Notes under the pieces: model-generated
Told to the model about the DNA's origin: nothing
Database searches by the model: none
Seen by the model: the letters and a program-made list of their open reading frames with translations, nothing else
Assembly (NCBI GenBank): GCA_913063035.1
Contig: CAJXYS010000011.1
Span: 1-64,000, forward strand
Origin: an uncultured Maritimibacter sp.
GTDB taxonomy: Bacteria > Pseudomonadota > Alphaproteobacteria > Rhodobacterales > Rhodobacteraceae
DNA: 64,000 nucleotides
Reading direction: 5' to 3'
Position numbers and translations under genes: made by a program
Shown here: piece by piece, positions 7,346 through 15,339 of the stretch
Position numbering within the stretch: position 1 is the stretch's first letter
Layout of the letters: each line of letters opens with the position of its first letter

Positions 7346-9048
7346 CAGCGCACCACCGAGAGCCGCGGCCGCGGCGTGGGCGCACCCCCGTCCGTCAGCC
7401 GGTGAATGGCGGCGACGTCACCGCAAAGCTGCGGGCGCATTCCCTCGTTCCGGAGGCGGTCGAGGAAGGCGCCGAACCCGTCGAGGCAGGCGATCTCGGG
7501 CGCGTCGGCCGGCGGCATGCCCGCGGCCAGGCCCGTTCCGGCCAGGGTGCCGTCCAGATGGGTCATCCAGTCCTCCAGGAATTCGGCCAGGGTCCAGACA
7601 CGCAGCGCCCTGCCTTTCCCCGACCGCCGCAGGCACGACAGAAAGGCGGTCTCGATCTGCTGGTGGCGGGCGGCGATCTTGCGGGTCCGCGCGAAGTCGA
7701 GCCCGGCCTGGAAAAGCGGGATCAGCGAGGCACCGGTGATGACCGCGACCTGCGCGTTCGGATCCTCGGCGAGGAAGCGGGTGATGGCCTGGTTGTCCTC
7801 GGGACCGAACTGAAAGCATTGTCGCGTGCCGCGCGTGTTCCAGAGCAGGTTCGTCAGGAACGCCTGCGGATCGTAGTCGCGCAGCCGCGGATTGTCGCCG
7901 AGATTGCCGGCATGGGTTTCGGCGCCCCCGGCGAAATGCGCCCTGTCCATAGCGAAAAGCCGGCCATGCACGGCCGCGCCGCTGCAGTGATCGAGCCAGG
8001 CCTCGAAGCCGGGAAAGACGGCGTCGAAGCCGTGCAGCACGCAATACTCCGCGCAGCTGCGCCCGTTTTCCCAGCCCCGGTTCGGGTATCGGCTTTGCAT
8101 GTAGAGCCCGGCGCGCCCCTCGGTCCGGCGGGCCAGGGCGCGCGCGAACACGCGGTCTACCGCCCCGGGGTTCGGTGCGGCCGGGTGCCGGGACGGGCCG
8201 GGCGGGGCGAGCAGGGCGGCGTACAGCCCCGCGGCATGCGGCCAGGCCTTGCGGGCGACGAAACAGTCGGACTGGCGCAGCAGCTCGAGATGATCGTCGT
8301 AGAAAACATGCGGCTTGCCCTGGAAGTCGAATTTCGACAGCGTCAGCGACCGGCTCTGGACGTTGAGGGCATGCCGCCGCACGAGGGTCTGGAAATACGC
8401 CTCGTCGGGGATCCAGACCCGCCGGAAATACCGGTCGAATTCCCGCCGGCGCGGATCCTCGAGGATCGCCTCGAGGGTCCGGCGGGTCAGGCACCACCAT
8501 TGCGAGCCGAGATGCGGCTCGATGCCCTGCGGGATGCGGCGCGATACGCCCAGCGCGCGCTGCAGCGCGACATGACCATCGAAAAGCCGCCTGTGCCGCC
8601 GCCAGGAAAACGGGAACCGCAGCGTGAACCTTTCCCGGTCGAGCCCGCCAACGGCCCAGCGCACCTCGTCCGTGGTGACCGACTCGATGAAATCGATGCC
8701 GGGCCGCGCCGCGAGGAACGCCTCGAGATCCGCCACCGGGCGGAGCGGCACGCAGGCGCCGCTGGCCAGGAAAACATGGCTGACCCCGGGGTTTTCGGCC
8801 AGCATCCCGGCCACCGCCGCCTGGGTCGCGCGAACGATCGAGAAGGTGCCCCACTCGCAGGCCGTCGCGGGCGAGAACAGGCAGTTCCGGCGGTCGGCCA
8901 GCCGGGCGCGCAGCGCATCGGCCTCGGGGCGCGGCACGCGCCGGTCGACATGGATCACCACCGGGCTGCCCTGATCGGCCCAGTGTGCCGCCACCTGCCC
9001 GGCACGCCCGAGCGCCTCGTGCACCAGCATGACGAAGCCGACCGTCAT
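7345..9048 (-). CDS. GT14 (core-2/I-branching-like) glycosyltransferase with C-terminal DUF5928-type domain
   Basis: The N-terminal 280 residues resemble beta-1,6-N-acetylglucosaminyltransferases of family GT14: MTVGFVMLVHEAL at the start, HVDRR, a VFLASGACVPLRP segment, and SQWWCLTRRTLEAIL followed by PDEAYFQT. The remaining 280 residues form a second domain that I associate with DUF5928 proteins of Rhodobacterales; its function is unknown (it contains AVITGASLIPLFQ and a conserved HAGNLGDNP stretch). The total is 567 residues. It overlaps the preceding gene by 4 bases and the sulfotransferase by 1, so the three are translationally coupled. Donor and acceptor cannot be told from sequence. 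Confidence 0.75.
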   Translation of the reverse strand: MTVGFVMLVHEALGRAGQVAAHWADQGSPVVIHVDRRVPRPEADALRARLADRRNCLFSPATACEWGTFSIVRATQAAVAGMLAENPGVSHVFLASGACVPLRPVADLEAFLAARPGIDFIESVTTDEVRWAVGGLDRERFTLRFPFSWRRHRRLFDGHVALQRALGVSRRIPQGIEPHLGSQWWCLTRRTLEAILEDPRRREFDRYFRRVWIPDEAYFQTLVRRHALNVQSRSLTLSKFDFQGKPHVFYDDHLELLRQSDCFVARKAWPHAAGLYAALLAPPGPSRHPAAPNPGAVDRVFARALARRTEGRAGLYMQSRYPNRGWENGRSCAEYCVLHGFDAVFPGFEAWLDHCSGAAVHGRLFAMDRAHFAGGAETHAGNLGDNPRLRDYDPQAFLTNLLWNTRGTRQCFQFGPEDNQAITRFLAEDPNAQVAVITGASLIPLFQAGLDFARTRKIAARHQQIETAFLSCLRRSGKGRALRVWTLAEFLEDWMTHLDGTLAGTGLAAGMPPADAPEIACLDGFGAFLDRLRNEGMRPQLCGDVAAIHRLTDGGAPTPRPRLSVVR

Positions 9049-10064
9049 GCCCAGTTGCCCCGCGATATCAGACCGAGCGACTCGAGCTGGCGCCAGTCCT
9101 CGTACCGCTCCGACCAGGGGGTGCGGAACCCGAGCGTGCCCGCCCCCGCGCGGTCATAGGCACGGTATTCCCGGCTGGCGGCATAGTGCTCGCGCCGGGC
9201 GCTTTCCTCGGCGGCCTTGTCCGCGAAGGTGTCGAGAAACTTGGTGTGCAGCAGGCAGCCGGAGGCCTTTTCGCCGCCCCATTCGTCGTAGACGAGGTTC
9301 AGGCCACGGGGCAGCAGCATGTGGGTGGAACTGGCATAGACATAGGAGCGGTGCCAGCGCACCAGCGGGATCTTGTTCAGCGCGGGGGCATGGGCCGGCC
9401 GGTGCGGGAAGAACACGCGCGCCCGCGGCCCGCCCTGGATCCAGAGGTTGCGATAAACCGGATTGGGCCGGATCGTGTAGTTGCCGCTGTCGAACCACGG
9501 CAAGCTGTCCACCGGGTTGTCGCCGGCGCGGTACCGGGCCTCGGCGACGGGTCCGTCGGGATAAAGATCCAGCAGCATCGCCCCGAAAGACCGTATCGAC
9601 GACGCGTCGAGCCAGTCCGTCAGCGCGCGCAACGGGCGGGTCTCGCAGAAGGGATAGACGAAGAACTCGTCGACATCGACGACCAGAGTCCAGTGGCCGT
9701 GCCCGTGCCGGCGCTGTAGCCAGGTGATCCAGTCCATGCCGAAACGGGCGCGCTTGTAGCTGGCGCCGGTGGTCCAGACCGAACAGTCCGGCTGGCCGGC
9801 GAGGTAGCCGCCGGACCCGTCGGTCGACCCGTTGTCGACGAACAGGAAATGCCCGATGCCCAGGGCGCGATAATACGCGAGGAAGAAGGGCAGCCGGACA
9901 CGTTCGTTCCGAAGCGTGCAGAACAGGAGAAGATCGTCGCGCCGGATCCGCGCCGTGCGGTCCGCGACCGGCCGCAGCTCGCGGGATTTGCGCGCGGCTC
10001 TCAGCAGACGCCGCTTGCGCTCCAGCCGGAGCCTATAGGTCCTCAGAACACTCACCACGCACAC
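9045..10064 (-). CDS. Glycosyltransferase family 2-like (GT-A fold)
   Basis: Glycosyltransferase with a GT-A core: LLFCTLRNERVRLPFFLAYY, then FVDNGSTDGSGG and the metal-binding VVDVDEFF. This is the pattern of the Glyco_tranf_2_4 (GT92-like) group often found in sulfotransferase/capsule loci. It has 339 residues and a basic N-terminal tail. The ATGA overlap with the next gene (GT14) indicates a common operon. The sugar transferred is not predictable. Confidence 0.75.
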   Translation of the reverse strand: MCVVSVLRTYRLRLERKRRLLRAARKSRELRPVADRTARIRRDDLLLFCTLRNERVRLPFFLAYYRALGIGHFLFVDNGSTDGSGGYLAGQPDCSVWTTGASYKRARFGMDWITWLQRRHGHGHWTLVVDVDEFFVYPFCETRPLRALTDWLDASSIRSFGAMLLDLYPDGPVAEARYRAGDNPVDSLPWFDSGNYTIRPNPVYRNLWIQGGPRARVFFPHRPAHAPALNKIPLVRWHRSYVYASSTHMLLPRGLNLVYDEWGGEKASGCLLHTKFLDTFADKAAEESARREHYAASREYRAYDRAGAGTLGFRTPWSERYEDWRQLESLGLISRGNWA

Positions 10065-10096
10065 TTCTCACGATGCGACGCGCACAAACGGCCGGG

Positions 10097-11308
10097 TCAG
10101 GTTAGGTCCAAGACCCTGCCAAAATGTTGTCGCCAACTCGGTACGACCGGACCCGCGCCGCCGCCCGGCGCCGTCGTCGGATCGGCCGCCCGGGTGCGCA
10201 CACAGGAGGCCCAAAGATACGGGTCGTCCGGGTCCAGGTAAAGCGGATAGCCACCCATGACCTCGCGGAAGGCCGGCAGCGGGGCGCAGATCGCCGGCAC
10301 GCCCGCGGCCGCGGCCTCGACCAGCGGCAGGCCGAAACCTTCGTCCCGGCTCGGGAACAGAAGCGCGCGCGCGCCGCGCAGCAGCGCCGCGACCGCCGCA
10401 TCCTCGAAGGCGCCGTGCTCGAAGACCTGCCGGCCCATGAAAGGTGCCGTATCGAGACGCGCGAAAACGGCCGCGTTGGCCCAGCCCCGCCGCCCGACGA
10501 TATGCAGATGCGGAACCGCCTCCGGCGCCATGTCCCGGCAGAGCGTTTCCCAGGCATCCAAAAGCAGCGCATGGTTCTTGCGCGGCTCGATGGTGCCGAG
10601 CGTTACGAAATAGGGATGGCCCGGGCGCAGCGCGGGCGGATCTCCGGGCGGGACCGGATCGTGGCCGAGATGCGCGACGACACCGGGCGGCACCCGGCCG
10701 CGGCGGCGGAACTGCGCCTCGGCGCGGTGGCGCGTGACCGCCGAGTTGTAGATCACCAGGTCCGCCCGCGCCCCGACGCGGCCGAGACGCCGCGCGAAGC
10801 CGGCGGCCATGCCCGGCCGCTGCCACTCGGGATGATCGAGCGGGATCGTGTCGTGGATGAAGACCGTGACCTGGATCCAGGGCAGCCGCGCCAGCGCGTC
10901 GAAGAGCGGGACGCCCAGGTTGCTGTGACCGACGTTCAGATAACGGCCGTCCCCGCCGAGATGCCGCGCCAGCAAGGCCGCAAGCCCCCGCCGGCCGGCT
11001 GCATCGATCGCGGCGCGGCGCAGATCGGACTCCGCGCGGCGCCGCAAGGCCGGGCTTTCCCTGCCGATCAGCGCGCGCAGATCCATCGGCCCCCAGTCCT
11101 GCGGGGCGTCGAGACGGCGGTCGAGCATGACGCCCGCCGACCGGTCCAGCATGAGAAACCGCCCGCCCACGGCGGCAAGCAGCACCAGCGGATCGTCGCG
11201 GGACAGCAGCGCCCGCAGATAAGCCCGTTCCACGCGATCGATACCGGTCAGCGGTCCGCGCCCGATGCGCGAGACCAGCCGCGTGATATCGAGGCAGCGC
11301 GTGGTCAT
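10097..11308 (-). CDS. Glycosyltransferase family 4 (GT-B fold)
   Basis: Retaining glycosyltransferase of the GT4 type. The C-terminal Rossmann half shows GTIEPRKNHALLLDAW and the donor-binding EX7E element SRDEGFGLPLVEAAAAG; the N-terminal half has GIDRVERAYLRALL and HDTIPLDHPEW. It has 403 residues and no transmembrane segment. It starts 33 bases after the galU stop and ends 32 bases before the next glycosyltransferase, consistent with one leftward transcript. It probably builds a surface polysaccharide. Confidence 0.82.
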   Translation of the reverse strand: MTTRCLDITRLVSRIGRGPLTGIDRVERAYLRALLSRDDPLVLLAAVGGRFLMLDRSAGVMLDRRLDAPQDWGPMDLRALIGRESPALRRRAESDLRRAAIDAAGRRGLAALLARHLGGDGRYLNVGHSNLGVPLFDALARLPWIQVTVFIHDTIPLDHPEWQRPGMAAGFARRLGRVGARADLVIYNSAVTRHRAEAQFRRRGRVPPGVVAHLGHDPVPPGDPPALRPGHPYFVTLGTIEPRKNHALLLDAWETLCRDMAPEAVPHLHIVGRRGWANAAVFARLDTAPFMGRQVFEHGAFEDAAVAALLRGARALLFPSRDEGFGLPLVEAAAAGVPAICAPLPAFREVMGGYPLYLDPDDPYLWASCVRTRAADPTTAPGGGAGPVVPSWRQHFGRVLDLT

Positions 11309-11341
11309 GGCCGGGGACGCGGCCGGCCGGGGCCGTGCCCG

Positions 11342-12238
11342 CTACTCCGCCGCGTTTTCCTGCGCCGCGACGCTGCGGATATACTCCGAGAACTCGTCGC
11401 GCAGATCCTCGCGGGCAAGCCCGAAGGCGACCGTCGCCTGCAGGAAGCCGGCCTTGGATCCGCAGTCGAACCGGTGGCCACGGAACCGGTAGCCGTAGAC
11501 ATCGTCGGAAATCGCGATCTCGGCAGCGATGGCGTCCGTCAGCTGCACCTCGCCCCCCGAGCCCGCCTTGATGCGGTTGAGATTCTTCATGATGTTGGGC
11601 GTCAGGATATAGCGCCCGATCACGGCCAGGTTCGAGGGCGCATCCTCGGGCCGGGGCTTCTCGACCATGCCCTTGACCGACAGGAGCGGCCCGTTTTCCT
11701 CGCCCACGTCGAGCAGGCCGTAGGCGCTGGCCTTCTCTCTCGGGACCTCCATCGCGGCGACGATGTTGCCGCCCGTCTCGGCATGGGCCTCGACCATCTG
11801 GGCCAGGCAGGGCACGTCGTCGCCGGCGATGACGTCGTCGGGCAGCATCACCGCGAAGGGCTCGTTGCCGATCAGCCGGCGCGCGCACCACACGGCGTGC
11901 CCCAGCCCGAGCGGCTTCTGCTGGCGGATATAGGCAATGGCGCCGCTGTCCATCGTGGTGGTCTTCAGGATATCGAGCAGGTCGTCCTTGCCCTTCTTGC
12001 GGAGTTCCGCCTCGAGCTGGGGGGCGCTGTCGAAATAATCCTCCAGCGCGGATTTCCCGCGCGAGGTGACGAAGATGAATTCCTTGATCCCGGCGGCGCG
12101 GGCCTCGTCGATGGCGTACTGGATCAGTGGGCGGTCGACCAGCGTCATGATCTCTTTCGGGATGGACTTGGTCGCCGGCAGGAAACGCGTGCCGAGTCCC
12201 GCGACCGGGAAAATCGCCTTCGTAACCTTCTTAACCAT
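11342..12238 (-). CDS. galU: UTP-glucose-1-phosphate uridylyltransferase
   Basis: Makes UDP-glucose, the donor for exopolysaccharide and LPS glucosylation. The family pattern is complete: AIFPVAGLGTRFLPATKS at the N-terminus, PKEIMTLVDRPLIQYAIDEA, MLPDDVI, and FDCGSKAGFLQA near the C-terminus. I took ATG at 12238 (MVKKVTKAIF); a GTG at 12247 in the same frame is also possible. The Shine-Dalgarno bases (GGAAGAAG) form one arm of a 10-bp inverted repeat upstream. The gene heads the leftward run galU-GT4-GT2-GT14-sulfotransferase. Confidence 0.95.
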   Translation of the reverse strand: MVKKVTKAIFPVAGLGTRFLPATKSIPKEIMTLVDRPLIQYAIDEARAAGIKEFIFVTSRGKSALEDYFDSAPQLEAELRKKGKDDLLDILKTTTMDSGAIAYIRQQKPLGLGHAVWCARRLIGNEPFAVMLPDDVIAGDDVPCLAQMVEAHAETGGNIVAAMEVPREKASAYGLLDVGEENGPLLSVKGMVEKPRPEDAPSNLAVIGRYILTPNIMKNLNRIKAGSGGEVQLTDAIAAEIAISDDVYGYRFRGHRFDCGSKAGFLQATVAFGLAREDLRDEFSEYIRSVAAQENAAE

Positions 12239-12252
12239 ACGCTTCACCTTGT

Positions 12253-12298
12253 CTTCTTCCGGGCTGCCGCCGCGTTTCGCCTGTCATGCCGGAAGAAG
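12253..12298 (-). repeat. Inverted repeat in the galU leader covering its ribosome-binding site
   Basis: Perfect 10-bp arms CTTCTTCCGG (12253-12262) and CCGGAAGAAG (12289-12298) are separated by 26 bases. In the galU mRNA the GGAAGAAG arm lies 9 to 17 bases before the start codons, so pairing could hide the ribosome-binding site. It could instead be a protein operator. Confidence 0.45.
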
Positions 12299-12348
12299 CT
12301 AACAGAAACCCGAACGGAAAGGCGAGAGCCGGAATCCGCCGCCGGCGG

Positions 12349-13635
12349 TCACGCCCCGGGATCTCCCGCAAGCGGCTTCGGCGGGGCGCCGTCGATCCCG
12401 ACCTCCGACACCGGCCGGACCTGCGCGATCCGGCGTGCCTCGGCCATGGCCCGGCCGGAAAGGGTTGCGGGGCGCAGGCGGGGCGCGTCCCTGAGCGCGC
12501 GGCCATAGACACCGCCCCGCTGCCACCAATACCCGTCATCCGCGAAGCCGGCCCGGTGGTAGGCCGGGCTGAAGCTCAGCTCCAAAAGGGTGACGATCTC
12601 GCCCGCGGCGGCCCGCGCCGCCGCCGCCGCGCGGAGCCGCGGCCAGTGGCGGCGCCGCCCGGCCAGCACCACGCCCGCGGCATCCGGACCGTGCGCGGCA
12701 AAGGGGCGAAAGGCGGCCGGCGGCCGCGTCAGCCGGGCCATGCGGGGCGCCCGGGACGCGCCCTCTGCAAGGCCGGCCTCGAGGCCCGTCATGAGCCGGC
12801 GCACGTCGCGCGGCTCCACCCGGCCCGCGACCATATGCGTCAGGATGCGGCGGCGCTGCGCGGCGTGGAACGCGCCCAGCGCCCGGGCGCGCCCCGCCGC
12901 CGTCCCGTGCCGGGTGCAGAAATAGGCCTGGCTGGCCCCGATCTCGAACAGGTCCCGCGGCACGCGATCGGCCCGGCGATAGGGGCCCGCCGCCATCATG
13001 TGATGCACCTCGGCCCGGGGGACGATGGCCGTGGCCCAGCCGGCCTCGGCGAGGCGCCAGTTCAGGTCGGTCTCGTCGAGATAGAAGCGAAAGGCCTCGT
13101 CGAAACCGCCGAGCCGCACAAGGACGTCCCGGCGAAAGGCACAGTTCGTGCCCTCGGTCTTCACGGCCCAGCCATCACCGGGACGCAGCACGGTCGCGGC
13201 CTCCGGATCGACATCGAGCGGGGCATGGACCCCGAAGCCGTCGACCTGCCGCGCCGTCCACTGGAAGGACAGGCCGTTCCGGCCCCGCACGAACCCGCCG
13301 GCCGCCCCCACGTCGGGCTCTGCGAGCGGCGCGGTCAACCGGCGCAGCCACGAGGGTTCCGGCACCGCATCGTCATCGATGAAGGCGACGGCCGCGCCGG
13401 CGGCCTGGGCGATCCCGCGGTTGCGTGCCGCCGACAGGTTGGCGGCGCCGAAGGGCGCGTGTTTCACGTCCGGCGCCACGCCCGGCGCCCGGAGGATCGC
13501 GGCGCCCTCTTCGTCGCTGACGACGACGACCTCGAACGCGGGATGATCCTGGAAGCGCAGGGCGGTCAGAAGGCGGCGCAGCGCGGCGGGTCGGCCGCGC
13601 GAGGCGACGACGACGCTGGCCACCGGCAAGGTCAT
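12349..13635 (-). CDS. Glycosyltransferase family 2
   Basis: Inverting GT-A glycosyltransferase: PVASVVVASRGRPAALRRLL at the N-terminus, AARNRGIAQA, the DXD-type VAFIDDDAVP, and an ED-like DETDLNWRL motif. The catalytic domain spans about residues 1-230 of 428; the C-terminal 200 residues are Ala/Arg-rich and not assigned. It overlaps the end of kdsB by 4 bases (ATGA), so it is in the cysQ-kdsB operon and may act on LPS core or a Kdo-containing glycan. Confidence 0.8.
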   Translation of the reverse strand: MTLPVASVVVASRGRPAALRRLLTALRFQDHPAFEVVVVSDEEGAAILRAPGVAPDVKHAPFGAANLSAARNRGIAQAAGAAVAFIDDDAVPEPSWLRRLTAPLAEPDVGAAGGFVRGRNGLSFQWTARQVDGFGVHAPLDVDPEAATVLRPGDGWAVKTEGTNCAFRRDVLVRLGGFDEAFRFYLDETDLNWRLAEAGWATAIVPRAEVHHMMAAGPYRRADRVPRDLFEIGASQAYFCTRHGTAAGRARALGAFHAAQRRRILTHMVAGRVEPRDVRRLMTGLEAGLAEGASRAPRMARLTRPPAAFRPFAAHGPDAAGVVLAGRRRHWPRLRAAAAARAAAGEIVTLLELSFSPAYHRAGFADDGYWWQRGGVYGRALRDAPRLRPATLSGRAMAEARRIAQVRPVSEVGIDGAPPKPLAGDPGA

Positions 13636-14429
13636 TCCACGCCCATCTCCACGAGCTTGGCCTCGATGCGGGGAACGTCCTCGGGGTTGTTGAGTTCCCA
13701 GAAAGCGCGGCCGCGAGCCTCGACCTCGACGCAGAGAACGGGCGCGCCGTTCTCGAGGAAGCGAAGCTGTTCGAGCCCCTCCAGCGTCTCGAGAGGTCCG
13801 GGCGGCCAGCGCGTATAGGCGGCCAGCGCCGCCGGCCGATAGGCATAGACCCCGACGTGATGGAAGACCGGCACCTCGTCGCCGGGGCCGTAGGCCTTGC
13901 CCGTGTAGGGGATGACCTCCTTGGAAAAGTAGAGCGCCCGGCGATCCTGCGCGAAGACCGCGGTGGTGCCGCCGACGCGGCCCTGCCTGCGATCCTCCAG
14001 AAACCCGTTCAGCGCCTCGGCGTCGCAGCGCAGCACCGGCGTCGCCATGCCTATGCTGTCGTCGGCGGCGAGCCGCGCGACCAGCGCCTCGACGAACCAG
14101 GGCGGCGTCAGCGGCGCATCGCCTTGCAGGTTCACCACGAGGCCGGCCCAGTCCAGCGTGGCGGCGGCCTCGGCGCAGCGCTCCGTCCCGTTGGCGCAGT
14201 CGGGCGAGGTCATCACGACCTCGGCCCCGAAACCCTCTGCCGCGTCGCGGATCCGCGCGTCATCGGTCGCGACGACGACCCGATCCACGCCGGAGACGGC
14301 CATCGCGGCCTCCCAGCTGCGGCGGATCAGCGGCTTCTTTCCGCCCCCCGCGCCGCGCAGCTCGACCAGCGGCTTGCCCGGATACCGGCTAGAGGCGTAA
14401 CGCGCGGGAATGACGACGAGCACGGACAC
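13632..14429 (-). CDS. kdsB: 3-deoxy-manno-octulosonate cytidylyltransferase
   Basis: Activates Kdo to CMP-Kdo for LPS inner core or Kdo-linked capsule synthesis. The N-terminal VVIPARYASSRYPGKPL, the Arg-rich RVVVATDD motif, VNLQGDAPL and HHVGVYAYRP are typical. The length of 265 residues is slightly longer than E. coli KdsB. The GTG start directly abuts the cysQ stop; a second GTG two codons on is an alternative. A Kdo gene beside glycosyltransferases and a KpsM-like exporter fits a Kdo-anchored capsule, but LPS alone would also explain it. Confidence 0.93.
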   Translation of the reverse strand: MSVLVVIPARYASSRYPGKPLVELRGAGGGKKPLIRRSWEAAMAVSGVDRVVVATDDARIRDAAEGFGAEVVMTSPDCANGTERCAEAAATLDWAGLVVNLQGDAPLTPPWFVEALVARLAADDSIGMATPVLRCDAEALNGFLEDRRQGRVGGTTAVFAQDRRALYFSKEVIPYTGKAYGPGDEVPVFHHVGVYAYRPAALAAYTRWPPGPLETLEGLEQLRFLENGAPVLCVEVEARGRAFWELNNPEDVPRIEAKLVEMGVE

Positions 14430-15227
14430 TCAGGCCTCCTTCAGATCGACGCCGGGGGCATAGGCGATGAAAAACGGGTTCTCGTATCCCGGCTTGCCGT
14501 AGCGCAGCGGCGCGTGATCGTCGAAGCGCACCACCGCGCCCCCCGCCCCGCGCAGCACCGCATCGCCCGCGGCCGTATCCCATTCCATGGTGCGGCCGAG
14601 CCGCGGGTAGAGATCGGCCTCGCCCGAGGCGACCAGGCAGAATTTCAGCGACGACCCGGCGCTTGTCATGTCGCGGACCTCGTAACGCCCGATATAGTCG
14701 TCGGTGGCCTGGTCGCGATGCGACTTCGAGGCGACCACCATCAGCGCGTCGTTGTCCGGGGTCGAAACCCGCAGCGGATGCGTCTCGCCGTGGAGACCGG
14801 GGGTAAAGCTGCCGGTTTCCTCGACCGACCGGCCATCGGCATCGGTGTAGAAGAGCCGCCTGCGGGCCGGGGCATAGACGATCCCGCGCACCGGCACGCC
14901 GTCCCGGACATAGGCGATGTTGACGGTGAAATCCCCGCGGCGCTTGACGAATTCCTTGGTGCCGTCGAGCGGATCCACGATCAGGAAGTCCTGCGCGGCG
15001 CGGGCGTGGCTGTCGGCCTGTTCCTCGGTGACGATCAGGACACCCGGAAAGGCCTCCGTCAGCGCCGCGAAGATCAGGGCGTCCGCGGCCTCGTCGGCCT
15101 CGGTCACGGGGCTGGCGTCGCTCTTGGCGCGCACCTCGAAATCATCGGCCTCGTAGATCTCCATGATCTTCGCCCCGGCGTCCAGGGCAACACGCCGCAG
15201 CGTGGTGGCCAGCTTCGCGTAGTCCAA
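14430..15227 (-). CDS. cysQ: 3'(2'),5'-bisphosphate nucleotidase
   Basis: Hydrolyses PAP (3'-phosphoadenosine 5'-phosphate), the by-product of PAPS-dependent sulfation. The inositol-monophosphatase fold motifs are present: VTEADEAAD, the metal site DPLDGT (residues 85-90) and WDTAAGDAVL. I start it at TTG 15227 because AGGAG lies 7 bases upstream and the product then begins at the family N-terminus; longer versions of the frame read through the divergent promoter region. The pairing of a PAP phosphatase with a sulfotransferase in the same region is suggestive. It leads the operon cysQ-kdsB-GT2. Confidence 0.93.
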   Translation of the reverse strand: MDYAKLATTLRRVALDAGAKIMEIYEADDFEVRAKSDASPVTEADEAADALIFAALTEAFPGVLIVTEEQADSHARAAQDFLIVDPLDGTKEFVKRRGDFTVNIAYVRDGVPVRGIVYAPARRRLFYTDADGRSVEETGSFTPGLHGETHPLRVSTPDNDALMVVASKSHRDQATDDYIGRYEVRDMTSAGSSLKFCLVASGEADLYPRLGRTMEWDTAAGDAVLRGAGGAVVRFDDHAPLRYGKPGYENPFFIAYAPGVDLKEA

Positions 15228-15275
15228 GTCGCTCTCCTTCCGCCCGGGCGCGGCCCGGTTTCCCGCATCTCGTCC

Positions 15276-15294
15276 TGCTGTTATATCAACAGCA
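15276..15294. promoter_or_regulatory. Dyad in the cysQ / KpsM-like divergent promoter region
   Basis: A perfect palindrome with 7-bp arms, TGCTGTT-ATATC-AACAGCA, sits in the 112-bp space between the divergent cysQ and permease genes. Both strands contain a TATAA/TATAT-like core inside it, so a bound protein could block both promoters. The cognate regulator is unknown. Confidence 0.45.
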
Positions 15295-15339
15295 AGTATC
15301 CGCCCCGATAAAGGACGGAATTGCGTAACGAGGTCCGCC

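Noticed and set aside
10124-12508. A 794-codon plus-strand frame
   Set aside because: It is antisense to the GT4 and galU genes and crosses the galU leader; low-complexity Arg/Gly composition.
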